Shown: positions 23,607 through 35,600 of the stretch, one piece after another | Position numbering within the stretch: the first letter of the stretch is position 1 | Layout: every line of letters starts with the position of its first letter | Origin: Zeugodacus cucurbitae | Taxonomy: Eukaryota; Arthropoda; Insecta; Diptera; Tephritidae | Direction: 5' to 3' | DNA length: 64,000 bases | NCBI RefSeq assembly: GCF_028554725.1 | Contig: NC_071667.1 | Coordinates: 53,437,501 to 53,501,500 of the forward strand | Program-made: the position numbers and the translations under genes | The notes under the pieces: model-generated | Told to the model about the DNA's origin: nothing | Database searches by the model: none | Seen by the model: the letters and a program-made list of their open reading frames with translations, nothing else

Positions 23607-26600
23607 CTAGATTTGAAGAAAAATAACAACAATATATGCAAAAAGTTGGCAACAGCACAGCAAGTGAGACACATTAGGGGGAGCCCAATGCCCTTTTACT
23701 GTTTAGGAATATATAAAATGTTGAGGTACTCACCGTTCGGAGGAATATGCATAGTCTTGATCGGCACCGAGCCCGGAATCGGTGTGTTCATGTGACACAC
23801 GCAACGCTGAGTTCTCTAGTGGGCTGAGATTAGAGCCTGTCGGTGAGATGAAGTCGCCCATACTCATGCTGGACATCATTCTGTAAACATTTATAGTTTT
23901 ATTAAAGGCATAAAAATTAGGTGATTCACGAAGTTTATGGATATGTATGGATATAGGTCTAATCTTATTTTAGAAGTCGCCAGTGTGGTCAAGGATCGCA
24001 AAAAAATTTACAAAAAAGCTACACAGATTTTCTATTTGTTCTATATATTCATATCGCAGAAAATCGCATATTAGATGGGATCGTAAATATAATTTATATT
24101 CTTCAAGAAGTAAAATACACCAGATATAAGACTCGAGGATTTTAAGCAAACTCAAACCGTTTCTTTTGAGTGAGAGGATCCAAAAGATCCAAGAGTATCC
24201 CACCATGTAATGTTTTAGTTTCTTCGAAAGGCATTATACTTCGGGGAGGGGGACAATAAAAATGTGTAGAAAAACAAGTAAGGAAGGGCTAGGTTCGGTT
24301 GTAACCAACATTTTATACTCTCGTAATTTATTAATTTAATTTTACTAATATAACACACACTTTGACTCACATATTCGTCATATATATTACATAGAGTCCA
24401 TTGAAAGTTTGAAAACCCTAATATTAGTTATATGGGAGCTAGGTGAAGTTATGACTCGATTTCACTCATTTTTGGCACGGACACATACATATTATTAGAA
24501 TATTATAATACAAATATTCGCTCTGAATTTCTTTCTGAGAGACTTACTTATATTTTAGTTAAAAAATGTATTAGAAGCCCTGAGGTCCTCGTGTTCGATA
24601 TATGGGACCTTAAAAATTAATCGGCGATTTTTGAAAGGGCGATGTCACACTATAAATGCAGTATATGTGCAAAGTTCTGTTCCGATATCTTCTCTAGGGC
24701 TTACTTTATATACTGCAAAGATTGACACAGATTGACTTCGAAGGTCCGGTATATAGGTAGTAGGCGTAAGAAGTAGGCCGATTTTGCCTATTTTCATAAC
24801 ATATCATTGAGATGCCAGGAAAATATTACGATTCAAATATCATTGAAATTGGTCGAGTAGTTTCGGAGATATGTTTTTTACCCATAAGTGGGCGGAGACA
24901 AGCCCATTTAAAATTGTGAATATGCGTATAGGTAGGCGTGGTTATAATCCGATTTCCTCCATTTTTGGACTGTATAATGTAGTGCCGACAAGAAATGGCT
25001 GTAGAGTTGGTTGATATAGTTTTAGTAATTTTAGAGATATGTACAAAAACTGAGTAGGTGGGGCCAAGCCCGATTCCGAAAAAAAAATACATCCAAATAT
25101 GCCTCTTCATAGTGTGATTCATTGTACCAAATTTCATTTCTGGGTTAGTTATGACAGTTAATTAAGAGAGTGAAAAAACTTCTGAACTCGAACCGTATAT
25201 CTAATTAGAAAATCTAAATCGGCTATGGCTTTAAACTTTTGTAAAAGTCAATTTAGTTGGTAAGAAGAGAAAGAACCAATATTATAAAGAAACATACACA
25301 TAATTCTGCGATGCCTTCTTGACCACAATCTTACGCTTCTATAGAAAATGTTACAGTTTCTTGGCTCTTTCCTGAACTTGTGGGGTCAATTGTTCGATAA
25401 GTTCTGTGACATTTTCTTTAATTTCTTGTCTATTACCTTACTAAACCGCTATTGCGTTCACATTCTCTCGAGGAAATTGTACTGGCGGAGCGTATGGATC
25501 CATTTCGACCACTTGTAGTATCAGTCACATTCGAACTTTGGAAATACAATCTGCGAAGAAAGCAAAGTAAGATAAATATTAATTTAAAGGTCTTCTACAA
25601 GGGTCATAAGGTGTTACCGAGTTATATTTTCAATATCAAGAATATTATTATTGTTAAATTTTGTACATATAAATCATATGTCATTTATAATCAAGACTTT
25701 TTTGAAAAGTTTTGAGAAAACGACGGTCAGTCTTGCTTCTATCCTAATTGACATATATTTATAAATCTTAGTATTGTAAAATTTCCTTACCGCAACCTAA
25801 TTTCCCTACAAATCTGATTTCTATCTGCTTAGAGACAGATAGTCTATATTTACCATAAGGTAGATACTGCTATTCGATTTTTAAGGAATAGAGAATCTGA
25901 TAACTTATAAATAATTTATAATCTGTTCTTCTGTTACAGGAAAGATACCTATATAAATAAACTGCTATATTTTCAAACACTTAATTTAATATCTGTTCAA
26001 ATCATTAAGGATCAGAATGAAATAAATGAAATTTCGTCCGTGAGATCGCAACTATTCATTGAATGTCGTGATTCTGTCGAGTTCATAATATGTGACTCAA
26101 CGAATTTCCTACCACTTTTTCCGACTCACCTGTTGTACTAGTAAATATCGATCGAGCACGGTTTTTAACATACAGTGAGGCCAGTAAACACACTTCTCTT
26201 ACGTTAATCACGCGTGAGTATAAGTAAACTTTATGAGAATTCAAATTATCGAGAACTAATATAATGAAGACAGTTTCTATTTGACATCCCCCCTACTGAT
26301 TTTTTTTAATTTTTGTATATTCCAATGTTATATTTTTATTAATTTCTTAAATATAAAATTTTCTTAAAATTAAACACAACTTTCATTGAACAGCTCACCT
26401 GATACGATCATTGTTGAGATTTGGTTGACCCGATTCACATTTTCTAAGGAAATGAATTTATTAAAATCAGCACTATGTTGGAAAATAATAACTAACCCTA
26501 ACCTAAGACTATATTCATTTGGAGTTATTATATATTGTTATATTATTTTTATTTTATAATAGCTTTATTTATATATTATTTCATATGTTCCGGATAAAAT

Positions 26601-29600
26601 AGTATTAAATTTCGCCAAGTGCTGAGCTTTGAGCTTTCGAAAGTCACATTGACAATATCTCAATTAATAAAACTTAAGTTAGAGTTTACTAATAAATAAC
26701 GCTTTTGGGTCTCGTTTTCAATCAAATTTACGTATATGCACGCTCTAAAATTCTTAGATGACCCATGAATATAACTGTCATCAAAACTTTTATATGAATT
26801 GATCATAATAACTTCACTTCTTTGTAATTAAAATGTATTTTTAAGATATTACTAAGATTGTCTACTGAGCACCACAAAAACTTGCTTTTATAAGCTTAAG
26901 AAGCTTTAACTGTAATTTCTACTTTAAGATTTTAATTGAGAAAGCTTACCCTCTAATGCGATCCACACGATTTTTGCCTTGTCCACTCGTCGAACCGCTG
27001 CCATTTGTTATCGTATTACCCGAACCAGTACTCTTGCCACCCACACTACCCTTACTGCCGCTCTTGTGGATCTTCATATTCATTGTGGAACGTTTCGAAT
27101 TCGTCTCCACCACGGTGTAGGGTATTTCGCGCAACTGATCTTCAGTCATGCCGGCCGTATCGACTAGACCGAATTGTAAATGTTTCGCTAGTTCACTAGA
27201 CCAAATGCGATTGCGCGAATCGGAGGGAGATCTGGCGAATGATGTAATGAGAGAATGAAAAAAAATAAATAAAATCTATATTGAAACAGTCCACATGCAA
27301 GCTCCCGATACTCACTTGTTTTTACGATGTCGCCGTGATTTGTGATGCGAATGCGTATCCGAATGACTATCGTTGCTGTGCATGCTGCGCGCCACCACGC
27401 TACTCTTCGAGACGGACGCCTGCTGTACGGAACTTTGACCCATACTAGCTTCGGCCTGGCGGCGTTGCACTTCGCGCCACTGTAATGTGGAATCGATTAA
27501 CTCCGCCGAACCGCTGCGCACCGACGATGAACGGTGGCCAGAATAGCTGCGACCTCGCGTACTCTCATGCTCCGAGCCAGCAGAGTCGCGACGGTGACGC
27601 GAACGTCGACGCTTGCGATGATGCGAACGACCTGAACGGCCAGATCCACGCGATAATTCACTCTCATTATCGGAGGTACGTCGATGGCGATGCTTATGCC
27701 TGCGCATTGAAAGTGCAAAAGTGTGCGAGAGAGAGAGAGAAGACACGTAGATCAGTGGAAGGCAAAAAATGGAATTTACAATGTTCCTGCAAGATCAAGG
27801 GTTAGCCATATAATTGAACGCAAAGTCAATATTGCGCCAAATTATTGGTTATCAAAAACATATTTCCACTAAGCAGTCGACGGTAATACGATAGTACGTG
27901 CGATCAACTGACTGCAAGGCGATCGCCGAGAGCGATTTGCTCACGCCAACTGTGGTTGCGGTCTTTGCGCCTCAATGGACTTTTAAAGTGCTTGCGGCTC
28001 AATACATTGATTTTTAGCGTTGTTGTACTCACCTGCGCGTCGAACGTGAATCGTTTGATGAATGGCTCTCCACCGAACTCGAGCGATAACGCTGCTGATG
28101 TGCAGATGTCGAGGATGAAGATACGTGATCGCGATGCGCTGAACGCGATGAATGCCGATGCTGCGATGAACCGGACTGATGGTGATGGTGTTGATGGTGA
28201 TGATGCGAGCCGCTGCCACCACCACCGCCACCGCCTGCGATCGCTGAACGCACCGAGCGCGGACTTGAGGGATTATTGCCGAACAGCGAACGCTGTTGGG
28301 AACGTGGCCATGGAGCGCTGCGCGTGCTGCGCGGCGAGTCAGGTGTTTGCAAATTACTGTTGCAAACGCTGCCACCGCCGTTGTTGCTCAAATGGGATTG
28401 CTGATGGTAGGGACGTATGCCGAGACTCGTGGGTATGCTGTAGGTGGAGCGGTAGGGACTCTCGTAGTTGCTGTGTGAAGAGAAAGAGTGTATTGAAAAA
28501 AGCAACAACATAACTATTTATATATAGACAGATATTTATTTATAAATAATTTTACAAAATACTCTCATGATTTATAGAGACCATCGCAGCCTTCGTGTAA
28601 TTGAGGTGTAAAATAAATTGTTTCACATTAAAGACTGGCGCGCGTATAAGCCACCGCGTCGCGGCGCTGTCAGTGAAGTCGCTTTCATTGTAGTTGTGCG
28701 AGACGAGGCTCTTAAGCGTAAATACCTTGTTCGCGTTTGTGCTCCATTGCGGCTGATTACACACGTCACGCAGATACTTGATGCGCACGTGAGTGGGCGT
28801 AAGCTTGTGCAGCCGCTCACATGTGTCCGCTCGCTTGCGGTCATGTTGTGCCATAAATATTGATTTGTATGTTTTGCTGCGATTTCGCATAATTTGGTTG
28901 ATTAAGCAGCGCATTGCAATCACCACGCTCGGGCAAATTGAGTAATTGCAACCGCTCGAAGCGTGTCATGTGTCAGTACTGTATGGCTGGTGGTTTGTTG
29001 GAATTGGAGCAGATAGGGAGTTTCTTAAACTGGAATAAATTTCAGCACAGAGTCTCAGCCTGACTTAGGAGCTTCGATTTCAAATGAAATGTGTACCGGA
29101 GGAGATAGAATTGGAAAGGGTATCTTTCTCCATCTATAGAGTCTCTTAGTCTATAGAGTTTTTTTTTCTTCTAAAAGGCTGTTCAGTTAGTGTCGTTAAA
29201 GGTTACATATAATAAATTAATTTACACATTTTCATCACACTTTCTGTGATGGCGCCAATCCCTAGACAAGTTATGTCAAACTTAAAATTGTATTTTTACG
29301 TGACAAAAACTTATCATTGTCAGTGTCGCATAAGTGAAACGAATCCAGAGAACCCATTTTTTGTCTAGCCTTTATATTGTGAACTCTGATTTCCGATACC
29401 GTCAAGTTGTAGCCGAAAAGCTGTCGTAGATCATATAACAAAAATACGACGTTTGGTAATGAAACCAGTCAGTCAGTAGTCTATCATCCTAGAGATGTTA
29501 TATGAAACCAATCAGAACGCATTACAGTTGGATGTACTGGGGTCTGCAGTAGAGTGATAGTCGACTGGGAAACTGTTCTCAAGAACATCGGGTCTTCGTA

Positions 29601-32600
29601 ATATGACAACGATTTATATAAGCATTCATAAAGAGAACTCATGGAGATCATAACTAAGTGAAGAGTACTCCATCATCTATATTAGAATACTGGTTAGCTC
29701 AGATTCTGGGACAGAACTCCATTGCTTTCTGTTTTTTTCTCGTTGTCTATTAACCCAGTTCATAAGTTAAAATTAACTTTTCGAAGAGCTCACTCAAAGA
29801 CAAATGTTTTGGTGTGTAAGAAGAGGACTTCAGTTTATTGTACGTTTTTTGGAGTGGCTTCAGGAAACCTTTACGCGGTCCCGAAAAATTTAAATATAAC
29901 TCAAATGTTGTTTAAATAGAAAAATATTTGCTCCGTTTTATACTGAAACATAAACTTTTCCTGCCTCCTCTGTCTAATTTATAGTGTATACCACTTCAAA
30001 ACGATATAATTTCGTTAGAAACTAACCAAATTCGTCTATGATAAATCACCACACTAAACAATAGTCTGCGATGTCTAGACGAAACAATTGTCTTTAATTG
30101 AATTTGAATGGATTTACGACACGTACCCGGGGTAGAGGTGCAGCTACTTGAAGTGCTAGCTCATAGTTGGGAAAAAGCTACTTTTAATGATGCAATATTT
30201 GTTTTCTTACTCTACAACCCTTGTATGTATATCAATCACAATATTTTTTTGGCAAATACACATGTGTTGTTTACTCCTTGTTGTTGGTCCGCCATTCGAA
30301 AACATATTGAAAGTCAAGAAGTGCACTTGATTTCTTCGCTAATGAAAAGCCAAAGCAACGAGATGAAAAAGCAAACCAACGAGACGAAAAATCGAAGAAA
30401 AACGAGCGTAATCTCGAGAGCCAAATGAAAATGAAAGGAAGAAAAAATAATATCACGCGGGTGAGAGCATTCGGGAACTGCGGACGATTGGTTAGGACGG
30501 CATGACAAATGTGCTACCGTTAGTTGGCAGCAAAAGCCACATGCTTAACATAAACAACGGTGTGTGTTCGCAGTGCGCCGAGTGCCTTGCCAAAAAAAGC
30601 GTAAAATCCAAAGCGAAATAAATCAAAAGACTGTTTACAATATTGCTGGTTAGCGGTTCGAATGAGGAAATGATGCATTAGATGATATATGAATGCGCGT
30701 GAGTGTGTGTATGTGTGGCAGGTCAAGGCTTGAGTGCACATCCGCCGGAAATCAGCAAAAGTGTATGCAATAATTCAATAAAAAAATTCGAAAGCAAAAA
30801 ACGAGGCGATTGGAAATAAATAAACTATGCTGCTGAAAGGGCTAAATAACACAAACTCTTCTGTACAATTATACTCAAGGCATATGAGAGTGCGTGTGTG
30901 TGTGTGCGTGATTGAATTTCGAGTGCTTTGTGCATAGGGTAAACTTACTTTGGCATCATGTTGGGCGCTTGCATGCCGCCACCGTTCTGATAGACGCCAC
31001 CGTCGGTGACGCTGTTGCCGCCGCCGCCACCAACACCATTGGTGTGACCGTTGATCCCTTTGCTCTTCAGCGTGTTGCTGGCGCTTCTACTGCCGTTCAA
31101 AAAGTCATCAATCACGCGTCTTGGCTGGCGTTTCGAGGGGACACGTGTGAATGCCGGCTGTATGCGACCCAGCGAGAGTGCATCCTTGGCCGTTGGCTGT
31201 TTCTCCGTACGACTGCTGTGTGTGCGCGTGGTGGACAAATGATGAGTTGGCAAGTTGGTTGGTTGGTTGGTGATTTGGACGAGTGGTTGTTGTTGTTGTT
31301 GGTCGTAAAGTAAAACAAATCAATCCATATTTGTTACGGGTTGGGTTGTTTGGCAAATGCGGGAGATGTGATGAAGTTGGAGTACATAGAAAAGAACGAA
31401 AAGAACAAATTATACGTTTGGGTGAACAACAATGTGAGTAACACAAAAACAAAAACAACTAATAAAAACTATAAACGAAATGAAATAACAATTCAAAGTA
31501 AACTTTATGCATACACATGTTGGTTGTTCTAGAAAATATATACACAATTCTTTTCGACGTAACTAACAAACGTCATAAAGCCAAGTATTGGTTAAAAAAA
31601 CAAATCCACAAGACAATAAAGCTAGGCAAATGCCTGGCAGCGCTGCGCTCATAAAAACTTTGACGCAAGCCAATAGGCGTGCAACGCCTAGCCCCTTGTC
31701 TGCGGTACGCTGATGCCGCGCCTGTAGCCGCAGACAAATGAGTTGCACCCGAGGTAACCTTGTCGTGACGAATGTCGTAAAAAACCGCAAACAATCAGCG
31801 CGAACAAGCTGCCATATACCATACAAAAAAAGTGCAAAAGGAATGCGCTTATTGGCGCACTGCCACGCAGGCAGTCATCCATCTTCCAGTCGAGCGTATG
31901 TAGAATAGGAAGAGTAGTTGCTAAAATCGGTATAGAAAACTGCTAAGGGGCTTAGGAGACGCATTCATCATGCGAACTCTCATACTTCCAATTCTGAGTA
32001 CGAGCAGTAAGTACAACTTCAATATTATATGGTATTCGTAATAGTATTTGATAAATTTTTTGTTGTAATGGTACAGATGGTGTTCTTGTCCATCGGCCCT
32101 CACTTTAAAAACATTTCTCCGTACTAATTGTGTATGCGTACTGTTAAATATTCACTCTTATTGTTGAGGTTACCGTTCATTAAATATTATTAATCAATAG
32201 TAGTTAGTAGTCCAACCTTAATTCGATTAGAGCATTTTCGTTCGCTTAACTAGAGAAATTTTGTGAACATTGAGATATCTGCTCTCTTTCGGTACATTGG
32301 ATTTTAACTTTCATAGTTTGATTGAATATATCAAATCAAGCAGATATTTATTTAATCCACCTCACATAACTAGACCTCACCGCTACTAACTAGAGCTAAT
32401 TTTATTTGTATAATTTTCATTCTCATTAATTTTAAAAGTATCTTGTTGAAGTTATACTTCTTATACGACTTCGGAAAAGGTTGCGATAATTGTTTAACGC
32501 TTCAGTGGAGAGTGAATTGCAAATCGAAAGAATTAGCACACGCGATGAGGAGGTACATATATCGTTTTATCTGACAGCGTGAGGTTTATGAACTTTATTT

Positions 32601-35600
32601 TTAATTTTGTCTTGTGGCATATTAGAAATGATGTTTCATCGATGATCACTCGATTACAACGGATAAAACGACTTCTGAGTGGTGATTTTAAGGAATAAAT
32701 TCCTTAATAGACAGAGGAGTTATCAGCTAAGAGAAACCACTTTCCACTGGCACCAGATTGTGGGTTGACAATTCACTAGTCGCAAGTAGGAACTTTCAAT
32801 GAAATTGTTTACTATTATGAAACAGTTCAATCTCAACAGTTAGTTTATGTCGCACTGTCAAGAGCTGTTGCCATTGAAGGAGTTTACATTATCCTTATCC
32901 ATCATTATCATCATTTACATCAAATGATACAATTACGTCAAAATCCAATTATCACCTTAGAAAAAGAATTATTCGAGTTTCTTAGCACAAGAAAATGTTT
33001 ATCAATAATATCATTAAATTGTCAAAGTCTTCGTGCTCATGTTGATGATTTCTCAGATAGAGTGTTTAAACAGTCAAACATCTTGATGTTATCAGAAACA
33101 TTTATGAACGACAACGAACTTCCTGTATCCGTACCAAATTTTGATTTCGTTGTAAGATTTCAACGAAATGAAACAAGAAATTCAGGCGTTGCTATTTATC
33201 ACAATGAGCGAGACAAATGTCATATTCTCACTCCTCATTTAGATATAAAGGCTCCGTACGCGAGTGATGCTGATGTGACGATATCAACTTCAACAAGAAT
33301 TGGCGATTTGTGTGCGGTAGAATGCAATGCAAAATGAACCCTAGCGATAATCATAATAGTAAAAAATTTAATTTAATTGCCATTTATATATCACCAAAAT
33401 CATCGATGAGAGATATAAAATTGTTCATTGGTATAGCCTTATTACCGTATCGGAGAATCAGTAGAGTATAGCGAACAACCGGTACTCCTTTCGGGAGATT
33501 TCAATGTAAATTTCTCATTGCCAGAAGCTGAACCCTTACTGGCATTCTTCAGAGAGAAATTTTCATTAGAAATGATCAATGGAAGAAATGATTCTACGAC
33601 AAAAGGAGGTACGACTATTGATGCGGTATTCGCGAGAAATATAGATAAAATAGATGTAAGGCATTTCATATGGTATTTTAGTTATCATAATTCGCAATTT
33701 TTATGCTTCAAACCGAAAACTAACTTCTTGAAATTTTTCACCAGATTATTCTCAAAACTATTAAAATTTTGTATAGTAAGTTACTTCTAAGTTCTTAAAC
33801 GTTCTGCCTCTCTTTTAGAAATCGTAATATATTGAAATTTCCAGAAGTAAACTATTCCAGGTCTTAAACGATCGGAACTCGGTAGGGATGTTATTTTACA
33901 TTTTTCTTCCTTAAAAATATGAGCTAATCTTTATACGATTAACTATCAAATTTCATCCACTTGCCAAGAAAATTCAGAATCGTATCTGATTTTCTTCGAG
34001 TTTATGATCTGTTGAAGAAGAGATTACTTTATATTGCACGCTTCCCAAAAGGCCGAATCTTTTCATCTAGTTTACTTGCAGTTGTATGTGGAGACCTATT
34101 CGTTTTAAACAGTTGCTTATCTTTTAACAGTTTGGACTGCCTATTGTAGGGAGGTTGTATTAACTTTTGAGATCACATTTATTGGACTGTTTGAGTTGGA
34201 TAGTTTGAAGGTTTGGATAATCAGAGCTAAAGTGCTGAATCCATCCATGATAATACCTCTAATAAACACTACAACTTTTAGTTTGAGAAAAAATACGAGT
34301 AACTTAACTCATTCTCTAAAGCATCGATATTAGGTACGAAGATCCATAAAGGTTTTCTCTTTTTGGCGAGATTAGTGTTTTAAACTCTAGTATTGCATCA
34401 GCAGAGAGCATTGCTATCAATCACCATTTCAATCAGCGATATGGTAACTTCTTGTAATATCAAACTATTTGATATTAACTATTTTAAGCGCTTGGTTCTT
34501 CGGACTCAAAGTTTTACAACATTTAGTTGGAAACCATTTCGTGCCCGCCCCACTTCTTCTTTATTTTTCCCCACTCTATTTTATTACTGGCGATTGCAAT
34601 TTCTTTACGATTTATTTTTACTATTCCCCAGTTTAATTACACACACTTACATATCTAGATACAAATATTCCCCTGCGTGTGTGTTCACCTTGCGTTTGGC
34701 CAAATGTAAAATAATAAAGTTCAATGCGTTGTTGGGTTGTAGCCAGCAAATTTATTACGCGTCTCTACTAAAGTTTCAACTTCAGTGCCAGCAAGGGACT
34801 AGGTTCTCAAGTGGCACAAACGTACACATACATACATACGATTACATGTGTGTAGACATAAAACCACTTTTATTGGACTTTTTCACAATTAGTCGTCGAA
34901 GGAAACTACATTTGGCAACATTTGCCACACAGATGGGCGAAATAGGTTTGCAGTTAGGTATATATGTAAGGAAGCACGTAAATATATACATTTATAGAGA
35001 GGAATTCGCCTGCATTTGCTTAGTTTTGCGAAGCGAAGGTCATTAATGAAGACTGTATTCCGACGAATGACCACTTCGTTCGAGTGGTTGCCGTGGATGA
35101 GCGAAGATTTTTTAATGACCCCACAGATGAAAGTGATACTGCGTGTGTATGTGTGCGTATATCTGTGTAGCACATCTGTAAAAATGGTGTTGAAAACCGC
35201 CTCATTTGTAGAAAATTTAATGATTTCAAATGTGTGTAGTGTGTCTTTAACGACTTGGGTTGGCGGACTGCCACAACAGGGTGACTTGAAGCATACATAT
35301 GCACATGTGAGTATGTGAGTATACAGTTTTGCGCATTTATTGTTGGTAATAAAACCTACATGCCTCATGTGCCTCTTTCTAACAGACTGCTCGTTGAGAT
35401 AGTGAATTATTTGTGAAGTTGTCTGCTTTTGTATAATTTTGATTGAAACTCTTCAAGTGCGCACACTTGGCTGAGTTGCAAAATTACATAATACATTTAA
35501 TTAGCTAGTTAGGAGGACCATTTCCAAAAATTCATTACTTTAAAATATTGTATAACAATTTTTTTTTTTTCAAAAAGAGTAATAAAAAAATTTACAAAGC

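Noticed and set aside
27956..28513. 185-codon + strand frame rich in Cys/Arg/Asp
   Set aside because: Antisense shadow of FERM exon 8; its composition follows from the Ser/His codons on the other strand.
29160..29700. Possible old transposon in intron 7-8
   Set aside because: Base mix differs from surroundings, but no translated motif, terminal repeat or duplication was found.
34393..35046. 217-codon open frame on the + strand
   Set aside because: No recognisable domain, Phe/Tyr/Ser-rich AT-driven composition, overlaps an equally long frame on the other strand, and lies in a FERM intron. Probably chance.
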